The notes under the pieces: model-generated | What the model saw: the letters and a program-made list of their open reading frames with translations, nothing else | Told to the model about the DNA's origin: nothing | The model's database searches: none | Translations under genes and position numbers: made by a program | Assembly (NCBI RefSeq): GCF_023897065.1 | Contig: NZ_JAMHIV010000016.1 | Location: 1-64,000 of the forward strand | From: Crossiella sp. SN42 | Lineage (GTDB): Bacteria > Actinomycetota > Actinomycetes > Mycobacteriales > Pseudonocardiaceae | Reading direction: 5' to 3' | DNA: 64,000 nt | Shown here: in pieces, positions 9,140-17,106 of the stretch | Layout of the letters: each line of letters begins with the position of its first letter | How positions within the stretch are numbered: the stretch's first letter is position 1

Positions 9140-10921
9140 TCACTTGGACTTGGGATCCTCGTCGTGCTGTTCCGGCGGCTGGGTGGAGTTGGCGGCCACC
9201 TCCGACGGCGCGGCTGGCGCGTCCAGCACGGCGGTCTTGTGCTTGCCGCCCACGTGCGCCTCGGCCCGCATCCGCTCCACCATGTGCGGGTAGTGCAGCT
9301 CGAAGGCCGGCCGCTCGGACCGGATCCGCGGCAGCTCGGTGAAGTTGTGCCGCGGCGGCGGGCAGGAGGTCGCCCACTCCAGCGAGTTGCCGTAGCCCCA
9401 CGGGTCGTCGACCTTGACGACCTCGCCGTAGCGGTAGCTCTTGAACACGTTCCAGATGAACGGCAGCGTGGACGCGCCGAGCAGGTACGCGCCGATCGTG
9501 GAGATCGAGTTGAGCGTGGTGAAGCCGTCGCTGGGCAGGTAGTCGGCGTAGCGGCGCGGCATGCCCTCGTTGCCCAGCCAGTGCTGGACCAGGAAGGTCA
9601 GGTGGAAACCGATGAAGGTCGTCCAGAAGTGCAGCTTGCCGAGCTTCTCGTCCAGCAGGCGCCCGGTCATCTTCGGGAACCAGAAGTAGATCCCGGCGAA
9701 GGTGGCGAAGGCGATGGTGCCGTAGAGCACGTAGTGGAAGTGCGCCACCACGAAGTAGGTGTCCGACACGTGGAAGTCGATCGCCGGGGCGGCGAGCAGC
9801 ACACCGGTGAGGCCACCGAAGAGGAAGGTGATGATGAACCCGACCGAGAACAGCATCGGCGTCTCGAAGGTCAGCTGACCCCGCCACATGGTGCCGATCC
9901 AGTTGAAGAACTTGATGCCGGTCGGGACCGCGATCAGGAACGTGGTGAAGGCGAAGAACGGCAGCAGCACCGCGCCGGTGGCGTACATGTGGTGCGCCCA
10001 CACCGTCACCGACAGCGCGGCGATGGTGATCGTCGCCCAGATCAGCGCCTTGTAGCCGAAGATCGGCTTGCGGCTGAACACCGGGAAGATCTCCGAGACG
10101 ATGCCGAAGAACGGCAGCGCGACGATGTAGACCTCCGGGTGCCCGAAGAACCAGAACAGGTGCTGCCAGAGGATCACGCCGCCGTTGGCCGGGTCGAACA
10201 CGTGCGCGCCGAGGTGCCGGTCGGCCATCAGGCCGAGCAGCGCGGCGGTCAGGATCGGGAAGGCCATCAGCACGAGCAGGCTCGTGATCAGGATGTTCCA
10301 GGTGAACACCGGCATCCGCCACATGGTCATGCCGGGCGCGCGCAGGCACAGCACCGTGGTGATCATGTTCACGCCGCCGAGGATGGTGCCCAGACCGGAG
10401 ACCACCAGGCCGGAGATCCACAGGTCGGCGCCGATGCCGGGCGAGTGGATGGCGTTGGACAGCGGGGTGTAGGCGAACCAGCCGAAGTCGGCCGCGCCGC
10501 CAGGGGTGATGAAGCCCGCCATCACGGTGAGGCCGCCGAAGAGGTACAGCCAGTACGAGAAGGCGTTCAGCCTCGGGAACGCCACGTCCGGCGAGCCGAT
10601 CTGCAGCGGCAGGATGTAGTTCGCGAAGCCGAAGACGATCGGCGTCGCGTACAGCAGCAGCATGATCGTGCCGTGCATGGTGAACATCTGGTTGTACTGC
10701 TCTTGGGAGAGCAACTGCATGCCCGGCAGGGCGAGTTCGGTGCGGATCAGCAGTGCCATCACGCCGCCCACCATGAAGAAGGCGATCGAGGTGACGAGGT
10801 ACAGAATGCCGATCTGCTTGTGGTCCGTGGTGCGGAGCATCCGCAGCAGGAACGAACCCTTGACCGTCTGACGCGTCGGGAACGGACGCGTGGCGATCGG
10901 CTGAGGGGCTACGGCCGTCAC
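9140..10921 (-). CDS. ctaD: Cytochrome c oxidase subunit I (aa3-type)
   Basis: A 593-residue membrane protein with about twelve transmembrane helices, the catalytic subunit of the terminal oxidase. HDxT/heme-copper signatures are visible: MHGTIML (heme a ligand), [10 protein letters not shown] (Cu-B His-Tyr crosslink region), HHMY (Cu-B ligands) and VAHFHYVL (heme ligands). GTG start with GGAGG 4 nt upstream. It stands alone, as is common for ctaD in actinobacteria, whose ctaC/E genes lie elsewhere. The C-terminal 50 residues are a hydrophilic tail with no recognised function. Confidence 0.97.
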   Translation of the reverse strand: MTAVAPQPIATRPFPTRQTVKGSFLLRMLRTTDHKQIGILYLVTSIAFFMVGGVMALLIRTELALPGMQLLSQEQYNQMFTMHGTIMLLLYATPIVFGFANYILPLQIGSPDVAFPRLNAFSYWLYLFGGLTVMAGFITPGGAADFGWFAYTPLSNAIHSPGIGADLWISGLVVSGLGTILGGVNMITTVLCLRAPGMTMWRMPVFTWNILITSLLVLMAFPILTAALLGLMADRHLGAHVFDPANGGVILWQHLFWFFGHPEVYIVALPFFGIVSEIFPVFSRKPIFGYKALIWATITIAALSVTVWAHHMYATGAVLLPFFAFTTFLIAVPTGIKFFNWIGTMWRGQLTFETPMLFSVGFIITFLFGGLTGVLLAAPAIDFHVSDTYFVVAHFHYVLYGTIAFATFAGIYFWFPKMTGRLLDEKLGKLHFWTTFIGFHLTFLVQHWLGNEGMPRRYADYLPSDGFTTLNSISTIGAYLLGASTLPFIWNVFKSYRYGEVVKVDDPWGYGNSLEWATSCPPPRHNFTELPRIRSERPAFELHYPHMVERMRAEAHVGGKHKTAVLDAPAAPSEVAANSTQPPEQHDEDPKSK

Positions 10922-11062
10922 GGTGCCTCCTGCACTGGCCTGTTGACCTGGTAATCACCTGCACTTGCTGGTTGCGGGCATGCGTAGGCAGACCGCGCAT
11001 GGGAATCGTAGACCGCGTGCCGGGAGCGGGCACGGTTGGGCTGGCAGGTCGGGGTGTGACGT

Positions 11063-11068
11063 TAGGCT
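11063..11068 (+). promoter_or_regulatory. Probable -10 box (TAGGCT) for a leaderless DUF6153 transcript
   Basis: TAGGCT is followed by 6 nt and then the GTG start codon at 11075. No Shine-Dalgarno sequence fits in between, which suggests a leaderless message. Confidence 0.4.
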
Positions 11069-11074
11069 GGGCTG

Positions 11075-11488
11075 GTGACCACAGCGCTCCGACCACGCCC
11101 GATGCGGGTACTGGGGCTCGCGCTGCTGGTGTTCACGATCAGTTTCAGCGTGCTGGCCATGCACCAGGTCACCCATCCGGGCGAGGGGCGGCAGGCCGCG
11201 CCCGGGACGGCCGCGGTGGCCGCCGCCGGACACCACGGCGAGCAGCACGCCGGCTCCCACGGCGACCACGGCTCCGCGCCCGGCGGGCACGACTCCACGC
11301 TGCTGCACCTGTGCCTCGGCCTGATCGTCACCGCGATCGGCCTGCTCGCCCTGCACCTGCTCGGCTGGCTGCGCCGGGATCCGGCGGCCGCGCTGACCGG
11401 GCTGCGCGCCCACCTGGTGCGGACCGTCCCGCGCGGGCCGCCGGTCAAGCTCTTCGACCTCGACACCCTCTGCGTGCTGCGGCGCTGA
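11075..11488 (+). CDS. DUF6153-type His-rich membrane protein
   Basis: A 137-residue protein with an N-terminal membrane segment (VLGLALLVFTISFSVLA), a loop with many His residues (GHHGEQHAGSHGDHG) and a second membrane segment (LLHLCLGLIVTAIGLLAL). The size and layout match the DUF6153 family often found next to DUF305 lipoproteins. The His-rich extracytoplasmic loop suggests metal, probably copper, binding. It sits 55 bp upstream of the DUF305 gene, which has its own good ribosome binding site. Specific function unknown. Confidence 0.72.
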   Translation: MTTALRPRPMRVLGLALLVFTISFSVLAMHQVTHPGEGRQAAPGTAAVAAAGHHGEQHAGSHGDHGSAPGGHDSTLLHLCLGLIVTAIGLLALHLLGWLRRDPAAALTGLRAHLVRTVPRGPPVKLFDLDTLCVLRR

Positions 11489-11543
11489 CGAGACCGGGTT
11501 TCCCCGTCTCCGTCATATTCGTCAGTACTTGAGGAGCTTTGTC

Positions 11544-12110
11544 ATGCGCAAGAACAAGCTGGTCCTGGCCGGTCTCGGCGTGCTCGCCGCGATCACGCTG
11601 ACCGCCTGCGGGGGCGGCGAGCCCGCCGGGCACGGCCACACCTCGGCCCCCACCTCCGCCGCGCACAACGCAGCCGACGTCACCTTCGCCCAGGGCATGA
11701 TCCCGCACCACGAGCAGGCGCTGGAGATGAGCAAGCTGGCCCCCGGCCGCACCGAGAACGCCAAGGTGCTGGAGCTGGCCAAGTGGATCCAGGACGGGCA
11801 GCAGCCGGAGATCGACAAGATGACCGGCTGGCTGAAGTCGTGGAACGCCCCGGCCAAGAGCGAGCACGAGGGCCACGGCGCGCACGGGATGATGTCCGCC
11901 GAGCAGATGAACGAGCTGCTCGGGGCGCGCAAGGACGAGTTCGACCGGCGCTGGCTGACCATGATGGTCGAGCACCACCGGGGCGCGGTGGAGATGGCCA
12001 GGACCGAGCTGGCGCAGGGTCAGTCGGCCGAGGCCAAGCAGCTGGCGCAGGAGGTCATCGCCGCGCAGGAGAAGGAGATCGCGGAGATGACCGGCCTGCT
12101 CAAGGGCTGA
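11544..12110 (+). CDS. DUF305 lipoprotein, probable copper-binding
   Basis: A 188-residue lipoprotein. The ATG at 11544 is preceded by GAGGAG. The signal peptide ends in a lipobox (LTAC, Cys about residue 20). The mature protein has two copies of the DUF305 motif: FAQGMIPHHEQALEM and, about 85 residues later, MMVEHHRGAVEMA. The paired HH/M residues are the presumed copper ligands of this four-helix ferritin-like fold. With the upstream His-rich membrane protein it probably forms a periplasmic metal-handling pair. Its 3' end overlaps the convergent signal peptidase gene by 11 bp. Confidence 0.88.
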   Translation: MRKNKLVLAGLGVLAAITLTACGGGEPAGHGHTSAPTSAAHNAADVTFAQGMIPHHEQALEMSKLAPGRTENAKVLELAKWIQDGQQPEIDKMTGWLKSWNAPAKSEHEGHGAHGMMSAEQMNELLGARKDEFDRRWLTMMVEHHRGAVEMARTELAQGQSAEAKQLAQEVIAAQEKEIAEMTGLLKG

Positions 12111-12891
12111 GCGAACGCTGCCGTCGTCGGCGCCGCCAGGCCAGCGCGCCGACGACGGTCAGCCACAGCAGCGCGGCCACCGCCAGGGCCACCCCGGAAA
12201 CGATGGCCCAGAACGCGTACCGGTAGCCGTGGTCGGTCTCGGCCGCCCCGGCCAGCCCGGCGTCGGTGAACGCGCTGCTCGGCGAGACCTGCCGGACGCC
12301 GTTGCGGAAGACCGCGACCACCACCGCCTTGATCGCATCGCGCGGCACGGTGCCCTTGAACTCGGTGTCCAGGAAGGCCCGCGAGTCGCGGGAGTTGCCG
12401 CGGTAGTCGCCGAGCACCAGCATCCGGTCCTGCGGCACCCGCACGGAGAACCGCGGCGGCTGGTACGGGCCGCCGGTGGCCGGGTCGTCGGTGCGCAGGT
12501 AGGGCTCGGTGATGGCGCGGCCGTTGACCTCCAGCCTGCCCTGGGCGTCGCAGCAGGTCACCGTGTCACCGCCGATGCCGACCACCCGCTTGACCAGCTG
12601 CTCGCCGCGTTCGGCCCCCGGCCAGCCCGCGCGGCCGGCGTCGAAGAGCACCACGTCGCCGCGCTGCACGGACGCGCCGCCGTCGGTGACCGGCCTGGTG
12701 ATCGACTTGGTGCCCTGGGCCAGGGTGTTCTCCATCGCGGAGGTCTCCACCCGGAACGGCTCGTAGCGGTTGGCCAGCACGCCGACGCCGACGAAGGCCA
12801 CCACCAGTCCCAGCGCCACCGTCACCACCGGCACCAGCCAGGCGATCCGGCGGGTGCGGGCCGGCGCCGCCTTGTCCTCGGTGAGCGTCAT
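12100..12891 (-). CDS. lepB: Signal peptidase I-like protein with altered nucleophile motif
   Basis: A 263-residue S26 peptidase fold with an N-terminal membrane anchor, a periplasmic domain and a C-terminal membrane segment followed by an Arg-rich tail. Box D/E features are present: VKRVVGIGGD with the general-base Lys, and GDYRGNSRDSR. The catalytic box, normally PSGSMxPTL, reads TSAMENTL: Ala occupies the usual nucleophile position directly before Met, and Ser is one residue earlier. It may use that Ser, be specialised or be inactive. It lies 19 bp downstream of the first LAxTG gene on the same strand, so may process these surface proteins. Confidence 0.8.
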   Translation of the reverse strand: MTLTEDKAAPARTRRIAWLVPVVTVALGLVVAFVGVGVLANRYEPFRVETSAMENTLAQGTKSITRPVTDGGASVQRGDVVLFDAGRAGWPGAERGEQLVKRVVGIGGDTVTCCDAQGRLEVNGRAITEPYLRTDDPATGGPYQPPRFSVRVPQDRMLVLGDYRGNSRDSRAFLDTEFKGTVPRDAIKAVVVAVFRNGVRQVSPSSAFTDAGLAGAAETDHGYRYAFWAIVSGVALAVAALLWLTVVGALAWRRRRRQRSLSP

Positions 12892-12910
12892 CCTGGTCCC
12901 CTTCCCGGCC

Positions 12911-13612
12911 TCAGCCGCGGCGACGGAGCAGGCGCGGCACGATCAGCGCCGCCGCGCCGAGCAGGATCAGCCCGGCCGCCAGCGGGATCAGCCAGCCGCC
13001 GTCGAAGCCGGTGGTGGCCAGGCCGGGGCCGGTGCTGCTGGTGACCGCGGGCGGCGGTGTCGTGCTGGTGACCGGGGCCTGGCTCGTGGTCGACGAGGTG
13101 GTGGCGCCGGTCGGACGCGTGGTCGGCGTGGTGGTGCTCGTGGTCGTCTTCGTGGTCGTCGTGGTGGTCGTCGTCTTCGTGGTGGTGGTCGTGGTCGTTG
13201 CCTTGCTCCCGCAGGCGAACCAGTTGGTGGTCAGCGCGGGCTTGTGCGGCTGCGACGGCGACTCCAGTGGCGCGTGCAGCCGTTCCCACGGCAGTCCGGT
13301 GAACGCGGACGCCGGATAGATGTTGTATCCGGGCCTGCCCTGGACCACGACCCCCGTGAGGGTGACACCTGGGTCCGCCGCGGTGACGGTGAGGTACCGG
13401 GGGTCCTTCGTCACGGTGACCTCGACCAGCTCGCCCGCCAGCCCGGCCGCCGCACAGCCCGCGGCCACCCCGGCGACCGGGGTGGCCCGCTCGTCGCCGG
13501 ACCAGGGGAGCTGCGGGTCGGCCCCCGCGCTGCCGGCCGCCCCGAGCCAGGTGGTGAGGACCACCGCGGCCAGGGCGAGGGCACGGCGGAAGACGGGTAC
13601 GAGGGCGTGCAT
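12911..13612 (-). CDS. LAxTG surface protein with Thr-rich stalk (copy 1)
   Basis: A 233-residue exported protein. The ATG at 13612 has GGAG 9 nt upstream. It has a signal peptide, a globular region of about 110 residues with three Cys, and then a long Thr/Ser/Pro stalk (runs of Thr broken by Lys). The C-terminus is a sorting signal: LATTG, a hydrophobic span and an RLLRRR tail. LAxTG is the motif recognised by class E sortases of high-GC actinobacteria, so it is predicted to be anchored to peptidoglycan. It is paralogous to the next gene upstream. No sortase gene lies in this window. Function of the globular domain unknown. Confidence 0.78.
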   Translation of the reverse strand: MHALVPVFRRALALAAVVLTTWLGAAGSAGADPQLPWSGDERATPVAGVAAGCAAAGLAGELVEVTVTKDPRYLTVTAADPGVTLTGVVVQGRPGYNIYPASAFTGLPWERLHAPLESPSQPHKPALTTNWFACGSKATTTTTTTKTTTTTTTTKTTTSTTTPTTRPTGATTSSTTSQAPVTSTTPPPAVTSSTGPGLATTGFDGGWLIPLAAGLILLGAAALIVPRLLRRRG

Positions 13613-13735
13613 CAGCGGGGGCTCCTGCTCAAGGTGGGGAGGCTTGCATCCAACAGTCACATCGCCGCTGGCACAGCCCCCGCCACTGGCTCGTTAGCCG
13701 TTCGTTGTGTGCACGCCGTCGCGCCCCTGCCCGAT

Positions 13736-14452
13736 TCAGCGACCGGTCCGCGGCCGCCGCCTGGCCAGCGCCAGCGCCCCGCCACCGGCCAGCAGGAGCA
13801 CCGCGCCGAGCCCGAACAGCCAGCCGTTGCCAAAACCGGTGCTGGCCAGCTCGTCGTCGTGGGCCACCGGCATCGGGACCGGGGTGCTGGTGGGCGCGGT
13901 GGTGCGCGGGGTGGTGGCGAGGGTGGTGGTCGTGGTGGTGCCGCGGCTGGTGGTGGAGGTGGTGGCACCGCCGGTGGTGGTCGTGGTCGCGGTGGTGCTC
14001 TTGGCGTTGCTCTTGGTGGTCGTGGCCTTGGTGGTGGTCTTGGTCGTGGTCTGACCGGTGCCGCAGGCGAACCAGTGGCTGATGTCGGGGATGTTGCCCT
14101 TCTTGCCGACCAGCGGGGAGTGCAGGCCGGGCCAGGGCAGCAGGCCGAGCGCGCCCGGCAGGTAGACGTTGTGGTTGTCGCCGCCCTTGAGCACGATGCC
14201 GGTCACCGTCACGCCGAGCGGGACCGAGGTGACGGTGAGGTGGCTGCCGCCGCTGATGTTCACCGTCAGCCGGTCGGTGATCAGCTGGCCGGGCAGGCCG
14301 GCCTGGGCGCAGGTGGTCGCGTTGCCGGGGTGCGCGGTGGCCCTCGGGTCACCGGCGGAGGTGGCGGTCGGCTGGGCGGCGGCGGTGCCCGCCAGGCCGA
14401 GGCAGAGCAGCAGCGTCAGTGCGAGCAGACGCGAGGGGGAGGGAAGACGCAT
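13736..14452 (-). CDS. LAxTG surface protein with Thr-rich stalk (copy 2)
   Basis: A 238-residue paralogue of the adjacent protein. The ATG at 14452 has GGAG 8 nt upstream. Both share the order signal peptide, Cys-containing globular domain with a L-T-V-T-x-x-x-x-G-V-T-V/L-T-G-I/V-V core, WFACG, a poly-Thr stalk, LAxTG (here LASTG), a membrane span and a basic tail. The stalk here includes Thr-Lys repeats and Gly. Tandem arrangement indicates duplication. A cell-wall-anchored role, perhaps in adhesion or matrix, is inferred only from architecture. Confidence 0.78.
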   Translation of the reverse strand: MRLPSPSRLLALTLLLCLGLAGTAAAQPTATSAGDPRATAHPGNATTCAQAGLPGQLITDRLTVNISGGSHLTVTSVPLGVTVTGIVLKGGDNHNVYLPGALGLLPWPGLHSPLVGKKGNIPDISHWFACGTGQTTTKTTTKATTTKSNAKSTTATTTTTGGATTSTTSRGTTTTTTLATTPRTTAPTSTPVPMPVAHDDELASTGFGNGWLFGLGAVLLLAGGGALALARRRPRTGR

Positions 14453-14571
14453 GGCCACTGCTCCAGGTGCGGTTGGATCGGGGGGCCTGATCCTGCGCCC
14501 CGCACCAGGCGGTTTGACCCGGTTGACCACCAGCTCTTGGCCAGGTCGTGGCCGTTTCGTGGCAAATCCGG

Positions 14572-15603
14572 TCAGCGGACCTCTGTCATCGACCGGACCG
14601 CGCCCGCGCCCAGGTACAGCGTGTAGTCGGCGATGGCGACCGGGAACTTCTGCCGCTCGGTGTCCTTGGGCGGCGGGTAGTCCTCGCTCTGGCTGAGCAG
14701 GGTGAGCGTGGCCGGGTCCAGGACGAGCTGCCGCCGCGAGCCGGGCGAGGTCTCGAAGGCCAGCGCGCGGCCGGGCCTGCCCAGCCGGTCGGCGGCCTCG
14801 GTCTCGGCGACCTCGGCGGCGCGCTGGGCCACGGTCCAGGCGGCGGCCCGCTGTTCCCTGGTCGCGCCGGTGGCCAGCAGCAGGTCGACGGCCAGGCGCA
14901 GTCGTTCCCAGCGGCTCGGCTCGAACTGGAGGCCCTTGCGGTGGGCGCGCCGGGACAGCTCGTCGAACTGCCCGCTCAGCTCATCCGGGTTCGCGGCCAG
15001 CTCGGTGACCGGGCGGCCGCCGACGTTGTTGGCCGGCAGCAGGTTCAGCGTCTGGTGGCTCAGGCCGGTGACGTCGGACTCCGGGTGGCGGCCGAGGTCG
15101 GGCAGGGTGCGGTCCTCGGGGGTCAGGCGCAGGCCGAGGCCCTTGCCGGTGGTGTCGGCCAGCCAGTTCGCGCACAGTCCGCGCTGGTCGGCGGGGGCGC
15201 ACTCCAGGACCTGGTGCGGTTCGAGCTTGGCCCGGACCGTGCGCGGGTCGCTCAGCTCGGCCCACAGCTCGCCGGTGCCGCGGATCTCCGCGGTGATGTC
15301 CACGTACCGGTTGTCCAGCAGCCTGGTGCTGACGTACCGGGTGCCGGTGATGACCTTGCGGTAGCCGATGTGGCCGGGCGCGGGCGCCTGCTGCACCGGG
15401 GTGTCCGGAATGGACGGTTCGAGCAGGCTGGGCACGGTGGCCGCGGCGCCCAGGCCGAGCACGGTGACCGCGGCCACCGCCAGCCAGGCGAACCTGGACC
15501 GCTTGGCGGGTCCACTGTGGACGGACTCTTCCCCGGCCACCCGCAGCAGGCCGTCCAGCATCCGCTGCTCCAGCGGGCTGAGCGGCTCCTGCTCCCGGCT
15601 CAT
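14572..15603 (-). CDS. Membrane-anchored CU044_5270-like protein, partner of an ECF sigma factor
   Basis: A 343-residue protein with a short cytoplasmic N-terminus (SPLEQRMLDGLL), a single membrane span at about residues 40-62 and a large extracytoplasmic domain. The layout and closing segment resemble the actinobacterial CU044_5270 family, which is regularly encoded behind ECF sigma factors. Its ATG overlaps the sigma-factor stop as ATGA, so it is translationally coupled. It may act as an anti-sigma or sensory partner, but there is no zinc-binding HxxxCxxC motif of classical anti-sigmas, so that role is only suggested by context. Confidence 0.72.
   Translation of the reverse strand: MSREQEPLSPLEQRMLDGLLRVAGEESVHSGPAKRSRFAWLAVAAVTVLGLGAAATVPSLLEPSIPDTPVQQAPAPGHIGYRKVITGTRYVSTRLLDNRYVDITAEIRGTGELWAELSDPRTVRAKLEPHQVLECAPADQRGLCANWLADTTGKGLGLRLTPEDRTLPDLGRHPESDVTGLSHQTLNLLPANNVGGRPVTELAANPDELSGQFDELSRRAHRKGLQFEPSRWERLRLAVDLLLATGATREQRAAAWTVAQRAAEVAETEAADRLGRPGRALAFETSPGSRRQLVLDPATLTLLSQSEDYPPPKDTERQKFPVAIADYTLYLGAGAVRSMTEVR
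15510..15522. repeat. 13-bp near-palindrome GTCC-N5-GGAC
   Basis: GTCCACTGTGGAC inside the CU044_5270-like gene, just ahead of its membrane-span coding region. Identical to copies at 7690 and 18459. Confidence 0.5.
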
Positions 15604-16172
15604 GGCGCGCACACCAGCGCGGCCACCGGCTCCGGCAGGGCGGCGCGCAGCTTGCGGCGGGCCCGGCTCAGCCGCATCCGGGCCGCGGCCGGGGCGATGC
15701 CGAGCACCGCGCCCGCCTCGGCCGGGGTCAGCCCGTCCAGCGCGACCAGCAGGAACAGCTCGCGTTCGGCCGGGGGGAGGGTGTCGATCGCGGCGTGCAG
15801 CAACTCGGCGCTGCGCGCGGCGTCGATCCGCCCGGCCAGCTCGGCGTGGTCCTCGGGGATCAGCTCGCGGCGGCCGTAGACCCGCCGCAGCGCGCGGGCC
15901 TCCCGGCTCCTGGACCGGCCGTGCGCGGCCAGCAGGGTGGCCGCGATGCCGAACAGCCAGGCCCTCGGCGTGCCCCTGGCCGGGTCGTAGCGGTCCGCGG
16001 TGCGGATGACCTCCAGGAACACCGCGGCCACCAGGTCCGCGGCGTCGTTCGGGTCGCCGAGCCTGCGCCCGGCGTAGCCGAGCAGGGCACGCACGTGCCG
16101 ACGGTACAGCTCGGCCAGCGCGTCCCGGTCCTCGCCGATGCGCGGCACCAGGTCCTCGTCGTCGGCCGTCAC
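15600..16172 (-). CDS. ECF-type RNA polymerase sigma factor
   Basis: A 190-residue sigma-70 family protein. Region 2 runs about residues 15-85 (LYRRHVRALLGYAGRRLG...DLVAAVFLEVIRTADRYD, then ARAWLFGIA-type sequence). Region 4 runs about 120-180 (LPPAERELFLLVALDGLTPAEAGAVLGIAPAAARMRLSRAR). The GTG at 16172 is chosen because the region upstream lacks sigma homology; the ribosome binding site is weak. The stop overlaps the start of its membrane-bound partner (ATGA). It is divergent from an L,D-transpeptidase gene, suggesting a link to the cell envelope, though no binding site for it could be assigned. Confidence 0.85.
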   Translation of the reverse strand: MTADDEDLVPRIGEDRDALAELYRRHVRALLGYAGRRLGDPNDAADLVAAVFLEVIRTADRYDPARGTPRAWLFGIAATLLAAHGRSRSREARALRRVYGRRELIPEDHAELAGRIDAARSAELLHAAIDTLPPAERELFLLVALDGLTPAEAGAVLGIAPAAARMRLSRARRKLRAALPEPVAALVCAP

Positions 16173-16266
16173 GACCGGAATACGCCGAACCGGCCCGGGT
16201 GGTTGCGCTCTCGCGGGCATCGGCCAAGCACTGGGTGAGCGAACCTCTGGGAAAGGCGTGGGGACT

Positions 16267-16992
16267 GTGGGCGTGCGTGGGCGGTACCTGGTCGGGGCGT
16301 TGCTGGCGGCGGCGGTCGGCGGGACGGGCGTGGCCGCCTGCACGGTGCTGACCCCGCTGGGGGTGCGGGCGCAGGCGGTCACCGTGCGACCGCAGGCCGC
16401 GCCGGTGCCGGTGGCCGAGGTCAAGCCGGCGCCGCCCTCGGTGCGGCAGGCGCAGCAGGTCCTGCACGAGCACGGCTACCAGGTGCGCGCGGTGACCGGC
16501 GAGCTGGACACCGAGACCAGGCACGCGCTGATCGCCTTCCAGAAGGTGCACGGCCTGGCGCGGACCGGGCAGGTGGACGAGGCCACCGCGGCCGCGCTGC
16601 GCAACCCGGTGCGGCCGGTGGCCCAGGCCCGCCGGGGGTTCCGGGTGGAGGTGGACCTGGCCCGGCAGGTCACCTACTTCCTGGACGAGGCGGGCCAGGT
16701 GGAGCGGATCTACGACTCCTCGACCGGCCGCGACCAGCCCGGCAAGCACACTCCAACGGGCGAGTTCACCGTCACCCGGCAGATCGACGGCTGGCGCTAC
16801 GCCAGGCTCGGCCCGATGTGGCGGCCCTCCTACATCGGGCAGGGCGGCAGCGACCAGGGCATCGCCTTCCACGGCGGCGAACCGGTGGAGACCTGGCCGG
16901 CCAGCAACGGGTGCATCCGGATGACCGACCCGAGTGTGAACGAGACGTTCGCCTTGCTGCGACCGGGAACCAAGGTGCTCGTGCATCCGTGA
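16267..16992 (+). CDS. L,D-transpeptidase with peptidoglycan-binding domain
   Basis: A 241-residue envelope enzyme. It has an N-terminal signal or anchor (VGALLAAAVGGTGVAACTVL, possibly a lipobox around AAC), a PG_binding_1 domain at about 60-115 (QQVLHEHGYQV...DTETRHALIAFQKVHGLARTG) and a YkuD catalytic domain ending AFHGGEP...SNGCIRM. His and Cys of the HGx/SxGCxR motif are present. It would form 3-3 crosslinks or attach proteins to peptidoglycan. The start is GTG 16267 or the next GTG at 16273. It is divergent from the ECF sigma gene (94-bp spacer). Confidence 0.9.
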   Translation: MGVRGRYLVGALLAAAVGGTGVAACTVLTPLGVRAQAVTVRPQAAPVPVAEVKPAPPSVRQAQQVLHEHGYQVRAVTGELDTETRHALIAFQKVHGLARTGQVDEATAAALRNPVRPVAQARRGFRVEVDLARQVTYFLDEAGQVERIYDSSTGRDQPGKHTPTGEFTVTRQIDGWRYARLGPMWRPSYIGQGGSDQGIAFHGGEPVETWPASNGCIRMTDPSVNETFALLRPGTKVLVHP

Positions 16993-17106
16993 GTTCAGCC
17001 ACGACAGGGTGGCCAACCGTGCGGTTGTTCACTTTTCCTGGGTATGGTGTCCGTTTGGCGTTGGCCTGTCCGGCGTTGAGACACCTACTCCCCGGAAGGG
17101 CCGGAG

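Noticed and set aside
10972-11532. Plus-strand frame overlapping the DUF6153 gene
   Set aside because: Low-complexity Arg/Ala/Gly translation; the DUF6153 frame has membrane segments and a promoter-like box at its start.
13085-13200. Dense trinucleotide-like repeat
   Set aside because: It resembles a microsatellite but encodes the Thr-rich stalk of an LAxTG protein, so it is coding repetition, not a CRISPR or mobile element.
14572-17016. Single 814-codon minus-strand frame
   Set aside because: Only its first-read end, after ATG 15603, is a gene. The upstream part is a different frame over the sigma factor and L,D-transpeptidase genes.
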